This document shows positions 7,263 to 16,136 of a stretch of DNA of 64,000 bases, in pieces. A model generated the notes under the pieces. That model searched no databases. It was not told the DNA's origin and worked only from the letters and a program-made list of their open reading frames with translations. The position numbers were made by a program, and so were the translations under genes. Source of the DNA: Gammaproteobacteria bacterium (GTDB lineage Bacteria > Pseudomonadota > Gammaproteobacteria > Steroidobacterales > GCA-2729495); assembly GCA_014337915.1 (NCBI GenBank), contig QUBU01000015.1, positions 1 to 64,000 of the forward strand, written 5' to 3'. Positions within the stretch are counted from its first letter, which is position 1; every line of letters begins with the position of its first letter.

Positions 7263-9950
7263 TCAGAACGAATTCACCGCCGCCACCGCGACGGCCAGGT
7301 TGTAGATGATGCTGGTGACGGAGGTCCACATGGGCAGCGGCGGCAGGCGCTCGGCATCGACCGGCACGACGATGGTGTCGCCGGGCCGGATGTCCATGCG
7401 GCGGCTCGGCAGCCAGCGGCTGGTGGATGCGGCCGCAACCTGGCCGTTGGCGCGGATCACGTAGACCCGATCCCGGTCGGCCTTCTGCGTGAAGCCGCCG
7501 CTCAGGTTGATGTAGTCGTCGCGCGCCAGCGATTCCTGGTACAGCTGCGAGGTGCTGGCCTGCACCTCGCCGATGATGGTGACTTCCTGCATCTGCCGCG
7601 GGATGCGCAGGCGGTCCTCGTTGCGCAGGATGATGTCGTCGGGCGAACCTGGCGCTTCGCGCAGGATTGCCGGCAGGTCGATGGCCAGGCGGCCAACCGG
7701 CTGGGTGCTGCGCAGCTCGGCGAGCAGCGACTGGCCCGCCGCGAGCGAGCCCGCCCCGGGCGCATCCTTGCCGGCCTGTGAGGACTGCACCGCCAGCAGC
7801 GCGAGATCGCGCTCGAGCCGGTCGGCAAGCGTGGCGAGCTGCTGGGCCTCGCGTTCCTTCAGTGCCTGCCGGGTGAAGACGGCGCCCGTCGGGAAGGCCT
7901 GGTCGGTCAGGCCCCCGGCCCGGGCGAGGAGCGCGTTGAGGGTCTCGCCGCGGCGGATGGGATAGCGTCCCGGGAAGCGCACCTCGCCCTCGAGTGTGAC
8001 GAACTCCTGGTCGGTCCACTGCGGCACGCGCCGCACGGTGAGCACGTCGAAGGGCTGCAGATGCAGGTCAGCCTGCGGATCGCCGGCGAGCGCGGCGGCA
8101 AGATCCAGGCTGACGACGCTGGTCTTGCGCGCCTGGCCATCGATGACCTGGTAGCGGGCAAGCTCCGCCTCGCCGCCGAAGGCCGCTTCCGCGAGACTGC
8201 CACCGGCGCGCACCAGGTCGGCGACGGTCATACCCGGCTCGAGCGGATACTCGCCCGGCATACGCACGCTGCCGCCGACGGAAACCATGCCGGCGGGATC
8301 CCTGAAGGTGCTCTGGCGGCGGAACTCCTCGAGGAGCGGGCGCAGAAGCGGCTCGCGGCTGCCGCCCATGTCGAACACGAAGATCTGGTCGCGCGGCATC
8401 AGCTTCAGGTCATCCGGCCCGCCCGGCTTGCGCAGCGCCTGCGCCAGGCTGGTCGAGTGCAGTTCGATGCGCCGATCGGGCAGCAGTTCACGGCGCACCA
8501 GCACGTAATCGAGATCGGCGCCGGGCTTGAGGTCCTCGACGCTGCCCAGCACCTGCGTCAGGCGCAGTCCGCCGCGGTACTGGCGTGCGCCCGGCTGGAA
8601 CACGTGGCCGGTGACGACGATGCTGTCGTTGAGCGTGCTGCGTACCGCCGGGATGCGCAGGATGTCGCCGTTGCGCAGGCGGGTGTCGCGGCCCTCGCGC
8701 GTGCCGAGGTTGACGTTGAGGACCACGCGACCGCGCGTCGGATCGATGCGCTCGATGGTCGCCTCGGCCAGCGCGGCCGCTTCCGTCTGCCCGCCGCCGA
8801 GGTCGACCAGGGAGCCGGCAGTGGCGGCAGCGGTGATCTCGTAGAGCGCGGGGCGGCGTATCTCGCCGGTGATGCCGGCGGAAGCGCCCAATGGCGGCAC
8901 GAACACCACGTCGCCGGACTGCAGCCGCATGTCGTCGCTGGAACTACCATGCAGCAGCAGGTTGTAGAGGTCGAGCGTGCCGACCAGCTGACCGGCGCGC
9001 AGCACCTGCACCCGGCGCAGCGAGCCGATGGGCTTCACGCCGCCCGCCGCCATCAGCGCATTGCTCGCCGTGGACAGTCCGCCCACGGTATAGGCGCCCG
9101 GCTTCTCGGCATCACCGGTGATCATCACCTGCAGCGAGCGCAGGCGGCCCATGCCGACCGACACGCGGGTGCCGATCATCTGCTCGGCCACGCTCGCCAC
9201 GATGGCTTCCTGCATCTCCGCGAAACGCATGCCCGCCACCGCCATGGGCCCGATCTCCGGCAGGCGGATGCGGCCGTCGCGCCCGACCGTGAGCGTGTAG
9301 AGGCCCTTGACGTTGCCGAGGAACTGCAGCTCGATGGCGTCGCCCGGGCCGATGGTGTAATCCGGCGGCACCGGAACGTCGCTGGCCTGCGCGAAGGTGG
9401 ATGGTGCATTGCGGAAGACGTCGTAGCCGAAGGGCCTGAGCGCATCGACGCCAAGCGGTTCCGGCTTCAGCAGTGTCAGCCTGACCCTGACCTGACTGAA
9501 TGCGGGCTCGCTCTGCAGCAGCGCCGTAGCCTCCTCCGCGGTCAGGCCGGCAAGCGCAACCGGCTGCGCCATGCCGGGGATCCGCATGCGTCCGTCGCGC
9601 TCGAGGCGGTAGGGGTTGGCGGCAAGTGCCCGGGCGATGAGTTCCCTGGTGCCCGGCTCCACGGTGGCAGCGGCGGCCGGATCCAGCGCCAGGGCGAGCA
9701 GCACCGTATCCCCTGGCGCGGCGCGGCCCGTTGCGGCTGGCGCAACGGCCTTTGGCTGCGTGGTCGCCGGCATCGCCAGCGGCTGGTCACTGCCGCCATG
9801 CTGGCCGTACTGCTCGAGCAGGGCGCGCTGCTGTTCGGCGGGCAACTGGTTGAGCAGCTGCAGCTGCTCGGCGGTTGGGGCCTGCGCCAGGACGCGCAGC
9901 GCCGCGAGGCAAAGCAGAATGGCGGCGAGCGAGCCCGTTCCAGACTTCAC
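7263..9950 (-). CDS. Wza-like polysaccharide export protein with multiple SLBB domains
   Basis: 895 residues, more than twice the length of E. coli Wza. A signal peptide is visible (SLAAILLCLAALRVLAQA). A polysaccharide-export domain starts around residue 195 (PVPPDYTIGPGDAIELQFLG), followed by several SLBB-type repeats recognisable by recurring GxYPxxxGxTxxxLxxxAGG patterns (for example PGEYPLEPGMTVADLVRAGG and PGRYPIRRGETLNALLARAG). Such proteins form the outer-membrane or periplasmic channel for capsule or exopolysaccharide. There is no lipobox Cys at the signal cleavage site. It probably starts the transcript that also carries the Wzz-like gene. Multi-SLBB forms of this size are common where extracellular matrix is exported. 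Confidence 0.88.
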   Translation of the reverse strand: MKSGTGSLAAILLCLAALRVLAQAPTAEQLQLLNQLPAEQQRALLEQYGQHGGSDQPLAMPATTQPKAVAPAATGRAAPGDTVLLALALDPAAAATVEPGTRELIARALAANPYRLERDGRMRIPGMAQPVALAGLTAEEATALLQSEPAFSQVRVRLTLLKPEPLGVDALRPFGYDVFRNAPSTFAQASDVPVPPDYTIGPGDAIELQFLGNVKGLYTLTVGRDGRIRLPEIGPMAVAGMRFAEMQEAIVASVAEQMIGTRVSVGMGRLRSLQVMITGDAEKPGAYTVGGLSTASNALMAAGGVKPIGSLRRVQVLRAGQLVGTLDLYNLLLHGSSSDDMRLQSGDVVFVPPLGASAGITGEIRRPALYEITAAATAGSLVDLGGGQTEAAALAEATIERIDPTRGRVVLNVNLGTREGRDTRLRNGDILRIPAVRSTLNDSIVVTGHVFQPGARQYRGGLRLTQVLGSVEDLKPGADLDYVLVRRELLPDRRIELHSTSLAQALRKPGGPDDLKLMPRDQIFVFDMGGSREPLLRPLLEEFRRQSTFRDPAGMVSVGGSVRMPGEYPLEPGMTVADLVRAGGSLAEAAFGGEAELARYQVIDGQARKTSVVSLDLAAALAGDPQADLHLQPFDVLTVRRVPQWTDQEFVTLEGEVRFPGRYPIRRGETLNALLARAGGLTDQAFPTGAVFTRQALKEREAQQLATLADRLERDLALLAVQSSQAGKDAPGAGSLAAGQSLLAELRSTQPVGRLAIDLPAILREAPGSPDDIILRNEDRLRIPRQMQEVTIIGEVQASTSQLYQESLARDDYINLSGGFTQKADRDRVYVIRANGQVAAASTSRWLPSRRMDIRPGDTIVVPVDAERLPPLPMWTSVTSIIYNLAVAVAAVNSF

Positions 9951-10102
9951 ACAACTTCCCCGCTGTGATTCCCGACAGCGATCATCATCCGGTCATCGGG
10001 CTGGCGAGCGGCCTGCCCAGGGACCGCAGCAGATGCCAGCATGCCACGGCTCGCGATGGTAACCACTGGGGATGAACCCCGCAACGCCGGCCAGGCACCG
10101 CG

Positions 10103-12193
10103 CTACGTCCACTGCGACCAGTCGCGGCGGTTCTCGGCGACGTGGAACAGCGCGGCGATGACGCGGCGGTCGAACTGGCTGCCGGCGCCGCGCATGAGCT
10201 CGTCGAGCGCGCCCTGGATGGAGAGCTGCTGCCGGTAGGCACGCGGGCTGAGCAGGGCGACGAAGGCGTTGGCGACGGCGAGCACCTGGCCGGCCAGCGT
10301 GATGCGGTCGGCACCAAGGCCGCGCGGATAGCCACGCCCGTCGGGCCGCTCCTGCTTCTGGGCGATGATATCCATCACCGGGCCATCGAACTGCAGGCCA
10401 CGCAGCAGCTCCAGCCCGAAATCGACGTGCTGGTGCAGGGTCTCCTGCTCCTCCGGCGTCAGCGGCCCGGCCCTGGTGAGCAACCCCACCGGGATCATGA
10501 TCTTGCCGATGTTGGCAAGGCTCGCTGCAAGGTTGAGCGTGCTGCGCTCCTGGTCACTGAAATCCAGCTCGCGCGCCAAGGCGTCTGCCACCTCGGTCAT
10601 GCGCTGGGCGTGGTTCGCCGAATACGGGTCATGCCGGTCGACGACGCTGACCAGGGTGAGCACCAGCCGGCGCAGCATGTCGGTGTTGCGTTCGTTGGCC
10701 TGCTGGATTTCCGAGACGTCGCTGAGCACCAGCAGCACCAGGTCGCGCTCCTCGCCGATGCGGTCCACCGGAATGAAGCTGGCATGGAAGGTCCGTGGCT
10801 GGTCCCCGAGCGGCCACTGCACCAGGCGATGCGCGGCGCCGCCGTGCTGGCGCACCTGGTCGATGCCTTCACCGAGCGCGGCCTGCACCGGCTGTGGCAG
10901 CACGCCGGCCAGCGTGCCGCCGAGCATGGCCTTGATCGTGGTGCCGGCGGCGCTGGCGGCTGCCTGGTTGGCGAACAGCAGGCGGTTGTCGGCGGCGACC
11001 AGCAGCGTCAGTGCGTCGAGGCTGTCGGTGATGGTGTGCAGGCGGTCGGTCTGGCGCTGCAGCCGCCCCGCCTTGTCGGACAGTTCTTCGGCGAGGTGCC
11101 GGGCACGCACGCCGCTGCCATGGCGCCAGGCCGCCACCGCCACCGCAGCCACCGAGAACAGCAGCAGCGACAACGCCACCAGCAGGAAACGCCGGCGCTC
11201 GTCGGCGAGGCTCAGCGCCTGGCTGGCGTTGGTCTGCTGGGCCAGCACCCAGGGCTGGCCGGTGATGGGCCGGCTGACCTGCAGCACGCGCTCGCCGCGA
11301 TAGTTGTCGAGGCTGACGAGGCGCCCCGGCGTGGCGACCGCCGCCACCTCCGCCAGCTCGCCGTTGGCCAGCGGCAGGCTCCGGCGCAGCGGCCGCGAGC
11401 CGTCACGCGTCGGCGACAGCAACAGCACCTCGTCGCCCCGCTTTTCCAGCAGCAGCGACTCGCTGTCCTCGGCGAAGTCCGGGCCACGCGTCAGCAGTGG
11501 ATAGAGGTCGGTTGCGGCGGCACGGATGGCGAGCAGCACCCCCAGCGGCCGCGCGGCATCGGCCCCCGCGCCGGACACGGTGGCGATGGGCAGGGCCTGC
11601 ACCAGCACGGGCTGGTCTTCGGGGTCGGTCATGAGCTCGACCACCCGCTGGCCGGCCAGCGCCCGTTGCGCGATGCCAGAGTAGGTGGCGGCCAGGTCGA
11701 AGAGCCCCGGCGTCGCTACCAGCGGCTTCAGGCTGGCGTCGAGGATGGCGAGCCCGGCGCTGCGCGGCTGGGGAACGTTGGCGGGCAGGCGGGCGCTGCT
11801 GCTGACGCCAAAGCCGTCGCGGTCCGCTGCCGCCAGCAGCAGGTTGCGCAGGTAGCCCACCGAGCCGGCCTCGGCCGCCGCAGGGCCACCGCTGGCCTGG
11901 CCCGGCCCGGCGGCCTGCCACAGGTAGAAGCGCAGCGAGGCGTTCGCCGCCAGTTCCTCGAGGTTGCGCCGGTCGTTGCGCAGCAGCCGCGTGATGGCAT
12001 CGGCCTTGGTGTCGGCCACCAGCCCGAGCCGGGTCTCCCACTGCAGCAGATCGCGCTGCTTCTCCTCGGCGATATAGCCATTAATAAGGAAGGCGCCGAC
12101 GCCGAGCAGCGCCGCCAGCAGCGCCGTGGCCGCGGCCACCGAGGCGCGCGGGCTGATCACCGCCGCGACCCGCCGGCCGGGGCGTGGATCCAC
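10103..12193 (-). CDS. Membrane sensor with periplasmic Cache-like domain, PAS-like domain and degenerate HD-GYP domain
   Basis: 696 residues: an N-terminal helix (about 12-38), a periplasmic region of about 300 residues of Cache-like composition, a second helix near 340-360, a coiled linker, a PAS-like stretch and a C-terminal HD-GYP-type fold from about 510. HD-GYP enzymes hydrolyse cyclic di-GMP using His/Asp metal ligands. Here the HD pair of the HDxGK motif reads ANIGK (about 557), the HHE motif reads QKQE ahead of RPDGRGYP (about 614), and the Asp residues of the ADxxDAL motif are replaced (VANAFVAL). Only the early HxxR His remains. It is therefore probably a receptor or scaffold, not an enzyme. 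Its start lies 37 bases inside the LapG-like gene. Confidence 0.8.
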   Translation of the reverse strand: MDPRPGRRVAAVISPRASVAAATALLAALLGVGAFLINGYIAEEKQRDLLQWETRLGLVADTKADAITRLLRNDRRNLEELAANASLRFYLWQAAGPGQASGGPAAAEAGSVGYLRNLLLAAADRDGFGVSSSARLPANVPQPRSAGLAILDASLKPLVATPGLFDLAATYSGIAQRALAGQRVVELMTDPEDQPVLVQALPIATVSGAGADAARPLGVLLAIRAAATDLYPLLTRGPDFAEDSESLLLEKRGDEVLLLSPTRDGSRPLRRSLPLANGELAEVAAVATPGRLVSLDNYRGERVLQVSRPITGQPWVLAQQTNASQALSLADERRRFLLVALSLLLFSVAAVAVAAWRHGSGVRARHLAEELSDKAGRLQRQTDRLHTITDSLDALTLLVAADNRLLFANQAAASAAGTTIKAMLGGTLAGVLPQPVQAALGEGIDQVRQHGGAAHRLVQWPLGDQPRTFHASFIPVDRIGEERDLVLLVLSDVSEIQQANERNTDMLRRLVLTLVSVVDRHDPYSANHAQRMTEVADALARELDFSDQERSTLNLAASLANIGKIMIPVGLLTRAGPLTPEEQETLHQHVDFGLELLRGLQFDGPVMDIIAQKQERPDGRGYPRGLGADRITLAGQVLAVANAFVALLSPRAYRQQLSIQGALDELMRGAGSQFDRRVIAALFHVAENRRDWSQWT

Positions 12194-12822
12194 CAGCCAT
12201 GCTCGTTGATCGAGTAGACCGGCGCGTAGTGCACCACCTGCCGGTGCGGCAGCACGGCGCGCACCTGGTTGTCGAGCACCAGGATGTCATCGTTGCGACC
12301 CACGGCCAGCACGGCATGGGGCGCGCGCAGGTTGGTGTCCTGGACGACGACGATACGCAGCTCGGCGTCCGGGTAGCCGAGCCAGCGCAGCGAGAAGTAC
12401 TTGGTGATGGCGTAGTCCTCGCAGTCGCCACCATTGCCGAAGAATTCCCGGGGGATAGCCCAGTAGTCCTCGATGCCGTAGTTGTCGATATCGAGGACGT
12501 AGTCCATCTGGTTGGCGTAGCGGTTGACCTCGCGCAGCTGCTCGGCCGGTGCCCTGCCGCGCAGCTCGCCGAGGAACGCCAGCCAGCGCGTCATGTGGCA
12601 GCGGTTGATGCGCCGCTCGCTGCAATCGCCGTCCCGGAGGTTGTCGCGCAGCTGGCGCTCGAGGGCCTGCAGCCACTGCGGGAAGGCCTCGATGCCATCC
12701 TGGGCCGACTGGCGGTAGCCGAACAGATCCGGCGCGAAGGCCCACGCCGGCGTCGCGAAACTGGCCAGTACCAGCACCAGGACCGGGAGTGCCCGGGCCG
12801 TTGCCCGGCGGAACTGCGACAT
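12157..12822 (-). CDS. LapG-like periplasmic transglutaminase-fold cysteine protease (BTLCP family)
   Basis: About 221 residues from the ATG at MSQFRRATARALP; the frame extends 21 codons further but the signal peptide (LPVLVLVLASFATPAWA) fits this start. The catalytic set can be read as Cys134 in NGGDCEDYA, His169 in APHAVLAV and Asp184 in VLDNQV, the order of bacterial transglutaminase-like cysteine proteases. In pseudomonads LapG cleaves surface adhesins and is held inactive by the c-di-GMP receptor LapD. Here the partner gene, overlapping by 37 bases, is a degenerate HD-GYP sensor rather than a GGDEF-EAL LapD. The family assignment is strong; regulation by the neighbour is inference. Confidence 0.87.
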   Translation of the reverse strand: MSQFRRATARALPVLVLVLASFATPAWAFAPDLFGYRQSAQDGIEAFPQWLQALERQLRDNLRDGDCSERRINRCHMTRWLAFLGELRGRAPAEQLREVNRYANQMDYVLDIDNYGIEDYWAIPREFFGNGGDCEDYAITKYFSLRWLGYPDAELRIVVVQDTNLRAPHAVLAVGRNDDILVLDNQVRAVLPHRQVVHYAPVYSINEHGWWIHAPAGGSRR

Positions 12823-12888
12823 GTTCGATTGAGCCGCTGGAGGTGACGACGTAGTATCCCGTAGTCGTCGACTCCATAACAACAACTT

Positions 12889-14184
12889 ATGAAAAACCAG
12901 GCACCGTCCCCCACCCGCCCCCGCAACTCCTGTTTCGCGCTCCTGGCGCTGCTCTCACTGCTTCTCGCCGGCCCGGCGGCCGCTGCCGATGACATCCAGG
13001 CGCAGTTCGACTCGGCCATGCGCGCCATCGAGAACGACCACCTGCTCACGGCGCGGCAGACGCTGCAGGATCTGCTGGCCGGTAACCCGAGCCTGAACCG
13101 CGCCCGGCTGGAACTCGCCCGGGTCTACTATCTGTCCGAGGACTTCCCGCAGGCGCGCGCCGAGGCGCAACGCGTGCTCGATGACCCGACCACGCCGCCG
13201 CAGGTGCGGGCCACGGTGCTCGCCTTCCTGGCCCAGATCGACGCCGACGAGAAGCGCGCCAGCCAGCGTCACCAGTGGCGGCCTTCGATCTACGCCGGGC
13301 TCATGTACGACTCCAACGTCAACATCGGGCCGAGCCGCGACATCATCGACATCGGCGGCACGCGCTACACGGTGCTGCCCGCCTCGCAGGAAACCGACGA
13401 CTACGCCTGGGTGGTCAACCCGGCGATCTCGCATATCTACAACCCGAACAGCCACTTCCAGTCCGGCGAGCACACCGGCAGCTTCATCTGGCAGACCGAC
13501 GCCAGCGCCTACTACCGTGGCTATTTCGACGAGCACGATTTCAACCTCGGCGTACTCACCCTGCGCACCGGCCCGGCCTGGATCGTGCCGCGCCACTGGC
13601 GCGCTTCGATCGGCCTGCAGGCCGACCAGATCTGGCTCGGCGACGATGAACTGGCGCTGTTCACCTCCATCTTCCCGGGCATCGTCTGGCAGCTCGGCGA
13701 GGACTGGGAAGTCGGCCTCGACGCCGGGGTCACCCACCGCAATTACGACAAGGACGTCGACGGTGGCCGCGACGGCTGGGACAAGCAAGGCATGGTGTCG
13801 GCGACCCGCTATTTCAACCAGCGCCGCTTCGCCCTGCAGGGCGGCGTCGGCTACCACGATTACGATGCCGACGAAGATCGCTTCGGCTACCAGGGTGTGG
13901 AGGTCTACCTGGGCGCCATTGCCCAGGCCTGGCAGAACGGCATGGTGTACGGCCGCGTCGGCTACACGCAGTACGATTTCGACGGCGTGGAGCCGCTGTT
14001 CAACATCGGCCGCGACGACGACGAGTGGCGTTACACGCTGGGATTCCAGCACGATATCCGCAGCGGCCTGCTCGGGGGCTGGGCGCTGCAGGGCAGCTGG
14101 ATCTACACGGACAACCGCTCCGACGTCGACATCTACGAGTACGACCGCCACGTCGTGAATCTCGGCCTGGCACGCAGCTTCTGA
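12889..14184 (+). CDS. Slam-like (DUF560) outer-membrane beta-barrel with N-terminal TPR region
   Basis: 431 residues. A signal peptide ends near AAA-DDIQ. Next comes a helical TPR-like region (about 35-130: FDSAMRAIENDHLLTARQTL, ARLELARVYYLSEDFPQARA), then an aromatic-rich beta-barrel beginning YAGLMYDSNVNIGPS and closing with the terminal-Phe signature VVNLGLARSF. This two-part build is that of Slam proteins, which move lipoproteins or soluble haem-binding proteins to the cell surface. The next gene in the same direction encodes a secreted protein with barrel-like repeats, the usual genomic arrangement of a Slam and its cargo. It is divergent from the LapG-like gene with a 66-base shared control region. 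Confidence 0.82.
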   Translation: MKNQAPSPTRPRNSCFALLALLSLLLAGPAAAADDIQAQFDSAMRAIENDHLLTARQTLQDLLAGNPSLNRARLELARVYYLSEDFPQARAEAQRVLDDPTTPPQVRATVLAFLAQIDADEKRASQRHQWRPSIYAGLMYDSNVNIGPSRDIIDIGGTRYTVLPASQETDDYAWVVNPAISHIYNPNSHFQSGEHTGSFIWQTDASAYYRGYFDEHDFNLGVLTLRTGPAWIVPRHWRASIGLQADQIWLGDDELALFTSIFPGIVWQLGEDWEVGLDAGVTHRNYDKDVDGGRDGWDKQGMVSATRYFNQRRFALQGGVGYHDYDADEDRFGYQGVEVYLGAIAQAWQNGMVYGRVGYTQYDFDGVEPLFNIGRDDDEWRYTLGFQHDIRSGLLGGWALQGSWIYTDNRSDVDIYEYDRHVVNLGLARSF

Positions 14185-14347
14185 CAGCGGCAACACCAGC
14201 CGTTAACATATTGTCGGACGAATTTCGCATCGGGCGCGTGCAGCGCGTGATCCCGGTGCGCTTTTGCGGTAAAACGTAGCCAAGGCGGGCTACCAGCCAA
14301 CAACACCGCCAGGGCGGAAGATCCCGCCCGCTTGGAGAACAACAACA

Positions 14348-15535
14348 ATGCATGCCGTCAGGCTCACCGTCATTTTCCTGCTCGCTTTCTGGTCGCTCGG
14401 CTCGCAGGCCGCCGACCTCGCCCTGCAGAACCAGGACTGCGCCAAGGTTCTCGAGAGCTGGGCCGAAAACCCGAAATCGGTCCCCAGGAGCCTCGTCGAT
14501 TCCTGCAAGGAGCAGATGGCAAAGGCCGCGGCGCCGGTCGCCGCGGTCGCTGCCGCGCCTGCCCCGGCGGCCGTCGATCCCTGCGCCAATGGCGGCGGCG
14601 CCGGCAACGTGCTCTGCTGGGGCCCCTGGAGCGCCCTCGCGCCGGCAGCGGCCGCACCGCTGGCGTCGCTGGCCTTCCCCGAGGAGCGCGGCGACTGCGA
14701 TGTCGGCTCTGGCCTTTCCGAGCAGTGCCGCGTCCAGCTGGCGGCGGCGGATTCCCCGCCTGACAATCTCGTCGAGCCCTGCACGGCCGGTGCGCCCTGT
14801 GGCTTCGCCACCTTCGTCAGCGGTGTCACCAGCACCGGGGACGTGGAGGACACCAGCTTCAAGCGCTTCGACATGGACCCTGACGGCACGCGCTTCGTCG
14901 TCGACCCGGACGGCGCCGACGAGGTGAACTCGGTCGGGATGACCACCAACTTCCAGCCGCGCCCCGACGAGTGGTCGAACCTGCGATCCAACGGCAGCAT
15001 GGAAGGCGAGCAGTCACGGCTGGTCGCGCGCGTCCTCGGCGACGAGGAAGGCGGCATCGAGCTGGCCGCCGACATCTGGGCCCATGGCAACCGCGAAACC
15101 CGTACTGGACACTCGGGCTACTTCGCCTGGGGCACGGCCACCTCGGCCTCCGGCCTGAGCCTGCTCAACGGCAACGGCGTCTCGCTGAACTTCTCTGGCC
15201 CGATGTCGGTCAACAACGCCACCAACGCCTCGGTGACCGTGAATTTCGGCAGCCAGGCCAACTGGACCGGCAGCTGGACCAACCCGGCCTGGGCATTCAA
15301 CGCGGGCGGCAGCGTCAACGGGCCGAACCTGCTGTCGAACCCCGCGCAGTTCAGCAGCAACGTACAATCCGGCAGCGTGGTGCAGGGCGCGCTGCTCGGC
15401 GAACCCGGCGGGCAGCAGGGCCTGGCACACATCATCGATGTGCGCCTCACCGACGGCGGCCACATCAAGGACGTGGGCCTGCTGCGGCCTGCCACCGGTC
15501 CGGGGCCCGGCGCCACCGGCATTATCGCGCCCTGA
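14348..15535 (+). CDS. Secreted protein, candidate cargo of the adjacent Slam-like barrel
   Basis: 395 residues with a signal peptide cleaved near SQA-A and no lipobox, so not an obvious lipoprotein. The N-terminal part is Ala/Pro-rich with paired Cys residues. The C-terminal third is an alternating small/aromatic pattern (SGYFAWGTATSASG, VTVNFGSQANWTGSW, GSVVQGALLGEPGGQQG) like the C-terminal barrel of transferrin-binding or haemophilin-type Slam substrates, in which a GxFxGPxAxExGG-like loop recurs. It follows the DUF560 gene by 163 bases, with a GC-rich hairpin (14312-14329) just before the start. I do not recognise a ligand. It could equally be an unrelated surface protein; the cargo role rests on position and C-terminal texture. 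Confidence 0.6.
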   Translation: MHAVRLTVIFLLAFWSLGSQAADLALQNQDCAKVLESWAENPKSVPRSLVDSCKEQMAKAAAPVAAVAAAPAPAAVDPCANGGGAGNVLCWGPWSALAPAAAAPLASLAFPEERGDCDVGSGLSEQCRVQLAAADSPPDNLVEPCTAGAPCGFATFVSGVTSTGDVEDTSFKRFDMDPDGTRFVVDPDGADEVNSVGMTTNFQPRPDEWSNLRSNGSMEGEQSRLVARVLGDEEGGIELAADIWAHGNRETRTGHSGYFAWGTATSASGLSLLNGNGVSLNFSGPMSVNNATNASVTVNFGSQANWTGSWTNPAWAFNAGGSVNGPNLLSNPAQFSSNVQSGSVVQGALLGEPGGQQGLAHIIDVRLTDGGHIKDVGLLRPATGPGPGATGIIAP

Positions 15536-15545
15536 GGATGCACGC

Positions 15546-16136
15546 ATGACGACGCCAAACCGATTCGCAATGTTTACCACGCTGGCGCTGCTGGGCCTGC
15601 AGGCCGAGGCCGCCAGCATCACGCTGCAGCCCTCGCAGGCCGTCGTCCAGCAGGGCGCGAGCTTCACCGTGGACCTGCTGCTCAACGCGCTCGACGCGCC
15701 CGGCAGCCACCCGGGCATGTTCGGCGGCCAGGTGGTCATCGACTACGACCCGGCGCAGCTGCAGTTCACGGGCTTCACCAGCGGTTACCACCTGTACGAG
15801 CCGGTCACCCAGGGCACGTCCGGCACGCGCAGCACCATCACGCTCGGCTTCGAGGCCACTACCGACAACGGGCTGGTCGGCCAGTTCAGCTTCACCGCCA
15901 TCGGCAGCCCGCAGCAGATCGCGACGCTCGGCGTGCAGGATGCCGATGATTTCATGGGTACCTTCGTCAGCTACCTGCAGACCTACCAGGCGTTCTATCC
16001 TGAATTTGCGGGTACCTCGGTGCAGATCCAGGCCGTGCCCCTGCCTGGTGCTGCCTGGATGGCGCTGACCGCGCTCGGCGCAGCGGCCTCGCGCCTGCGC
16101 CGGCGCCCGCGGCAGGAAAGCTCCGCCATTCGATGA
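15546..16136 (+). CDS. Cohesin-like domain protein with PEP-CTERM-type (VPLPxA) sorting tail
   Basis: About 196 residues. The preferred start is the ATG giving MTTPNRFAMFTTLALLG with a short signal peptide ending near AEA-ASI. The body (SITLQPSQAVVQQGASFTVD, FGGQVVIDYDPAQLQFTGF) has the strand pattern of cohesin domains. The C-terminal 34 residues carry VPLPGAAW, a hydrophobic helix and RLRRRPR, the tripartite PEP-CTERM signal read by exosortases. Ten extra residues follow the Arg cluster, longer than usual. It sits 10 bases after the candidate cargo gene, and its stop overlaps the L,D-transpeptidase start as ATGA. It is probably anchored or released at the cell surface. Confidence 0.8.
   Translation: MTTPNRFAMFTTLALLGLQAEAASITLQPSQAVVQQGASFTVDLLLNALDAPGSHPGMFGGQVVIDYDPAQLQFTGFTSGYHLYEPVTQGTSGTRSTITLGFEATTDNGLVGQFSFTAIGSPQQIATLGVQDADDFMGTFVSYLQTYQAFYPEFAGTSVQIQAVPLPGAAWMALTALGAAASRLRRRPRQESSAIR

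Noticed and set aside
8061..9968. Long plus-strand open frame opposite the Wza-like gene
   Set aside because: High-GC codon bias leaves the antisense frame open; the translation is His/Ala/Arg-rich with no domain, whereas the minus strand encodes a clear SLBB protein.
10142..12217. 691-codon plus-strand open frame opposite the sensor gene
   Set aside because: Same antisense effect; low-complexity composition and no recognisable motif.
12846..12875. GACGAC/GTCGTC inverted repeat in the divergent region of the LapG-like gene
   Set aside because: Only six paired bases with an interrupted stem; too weak to call an operator.
14185..14347. Sigma54 (-24/-12) promoter before the candidate cargo gene
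   Set aside because: GGTGCGCTTTTGC looks similar, but the GG-GC spacing is nine bases instead of ten.
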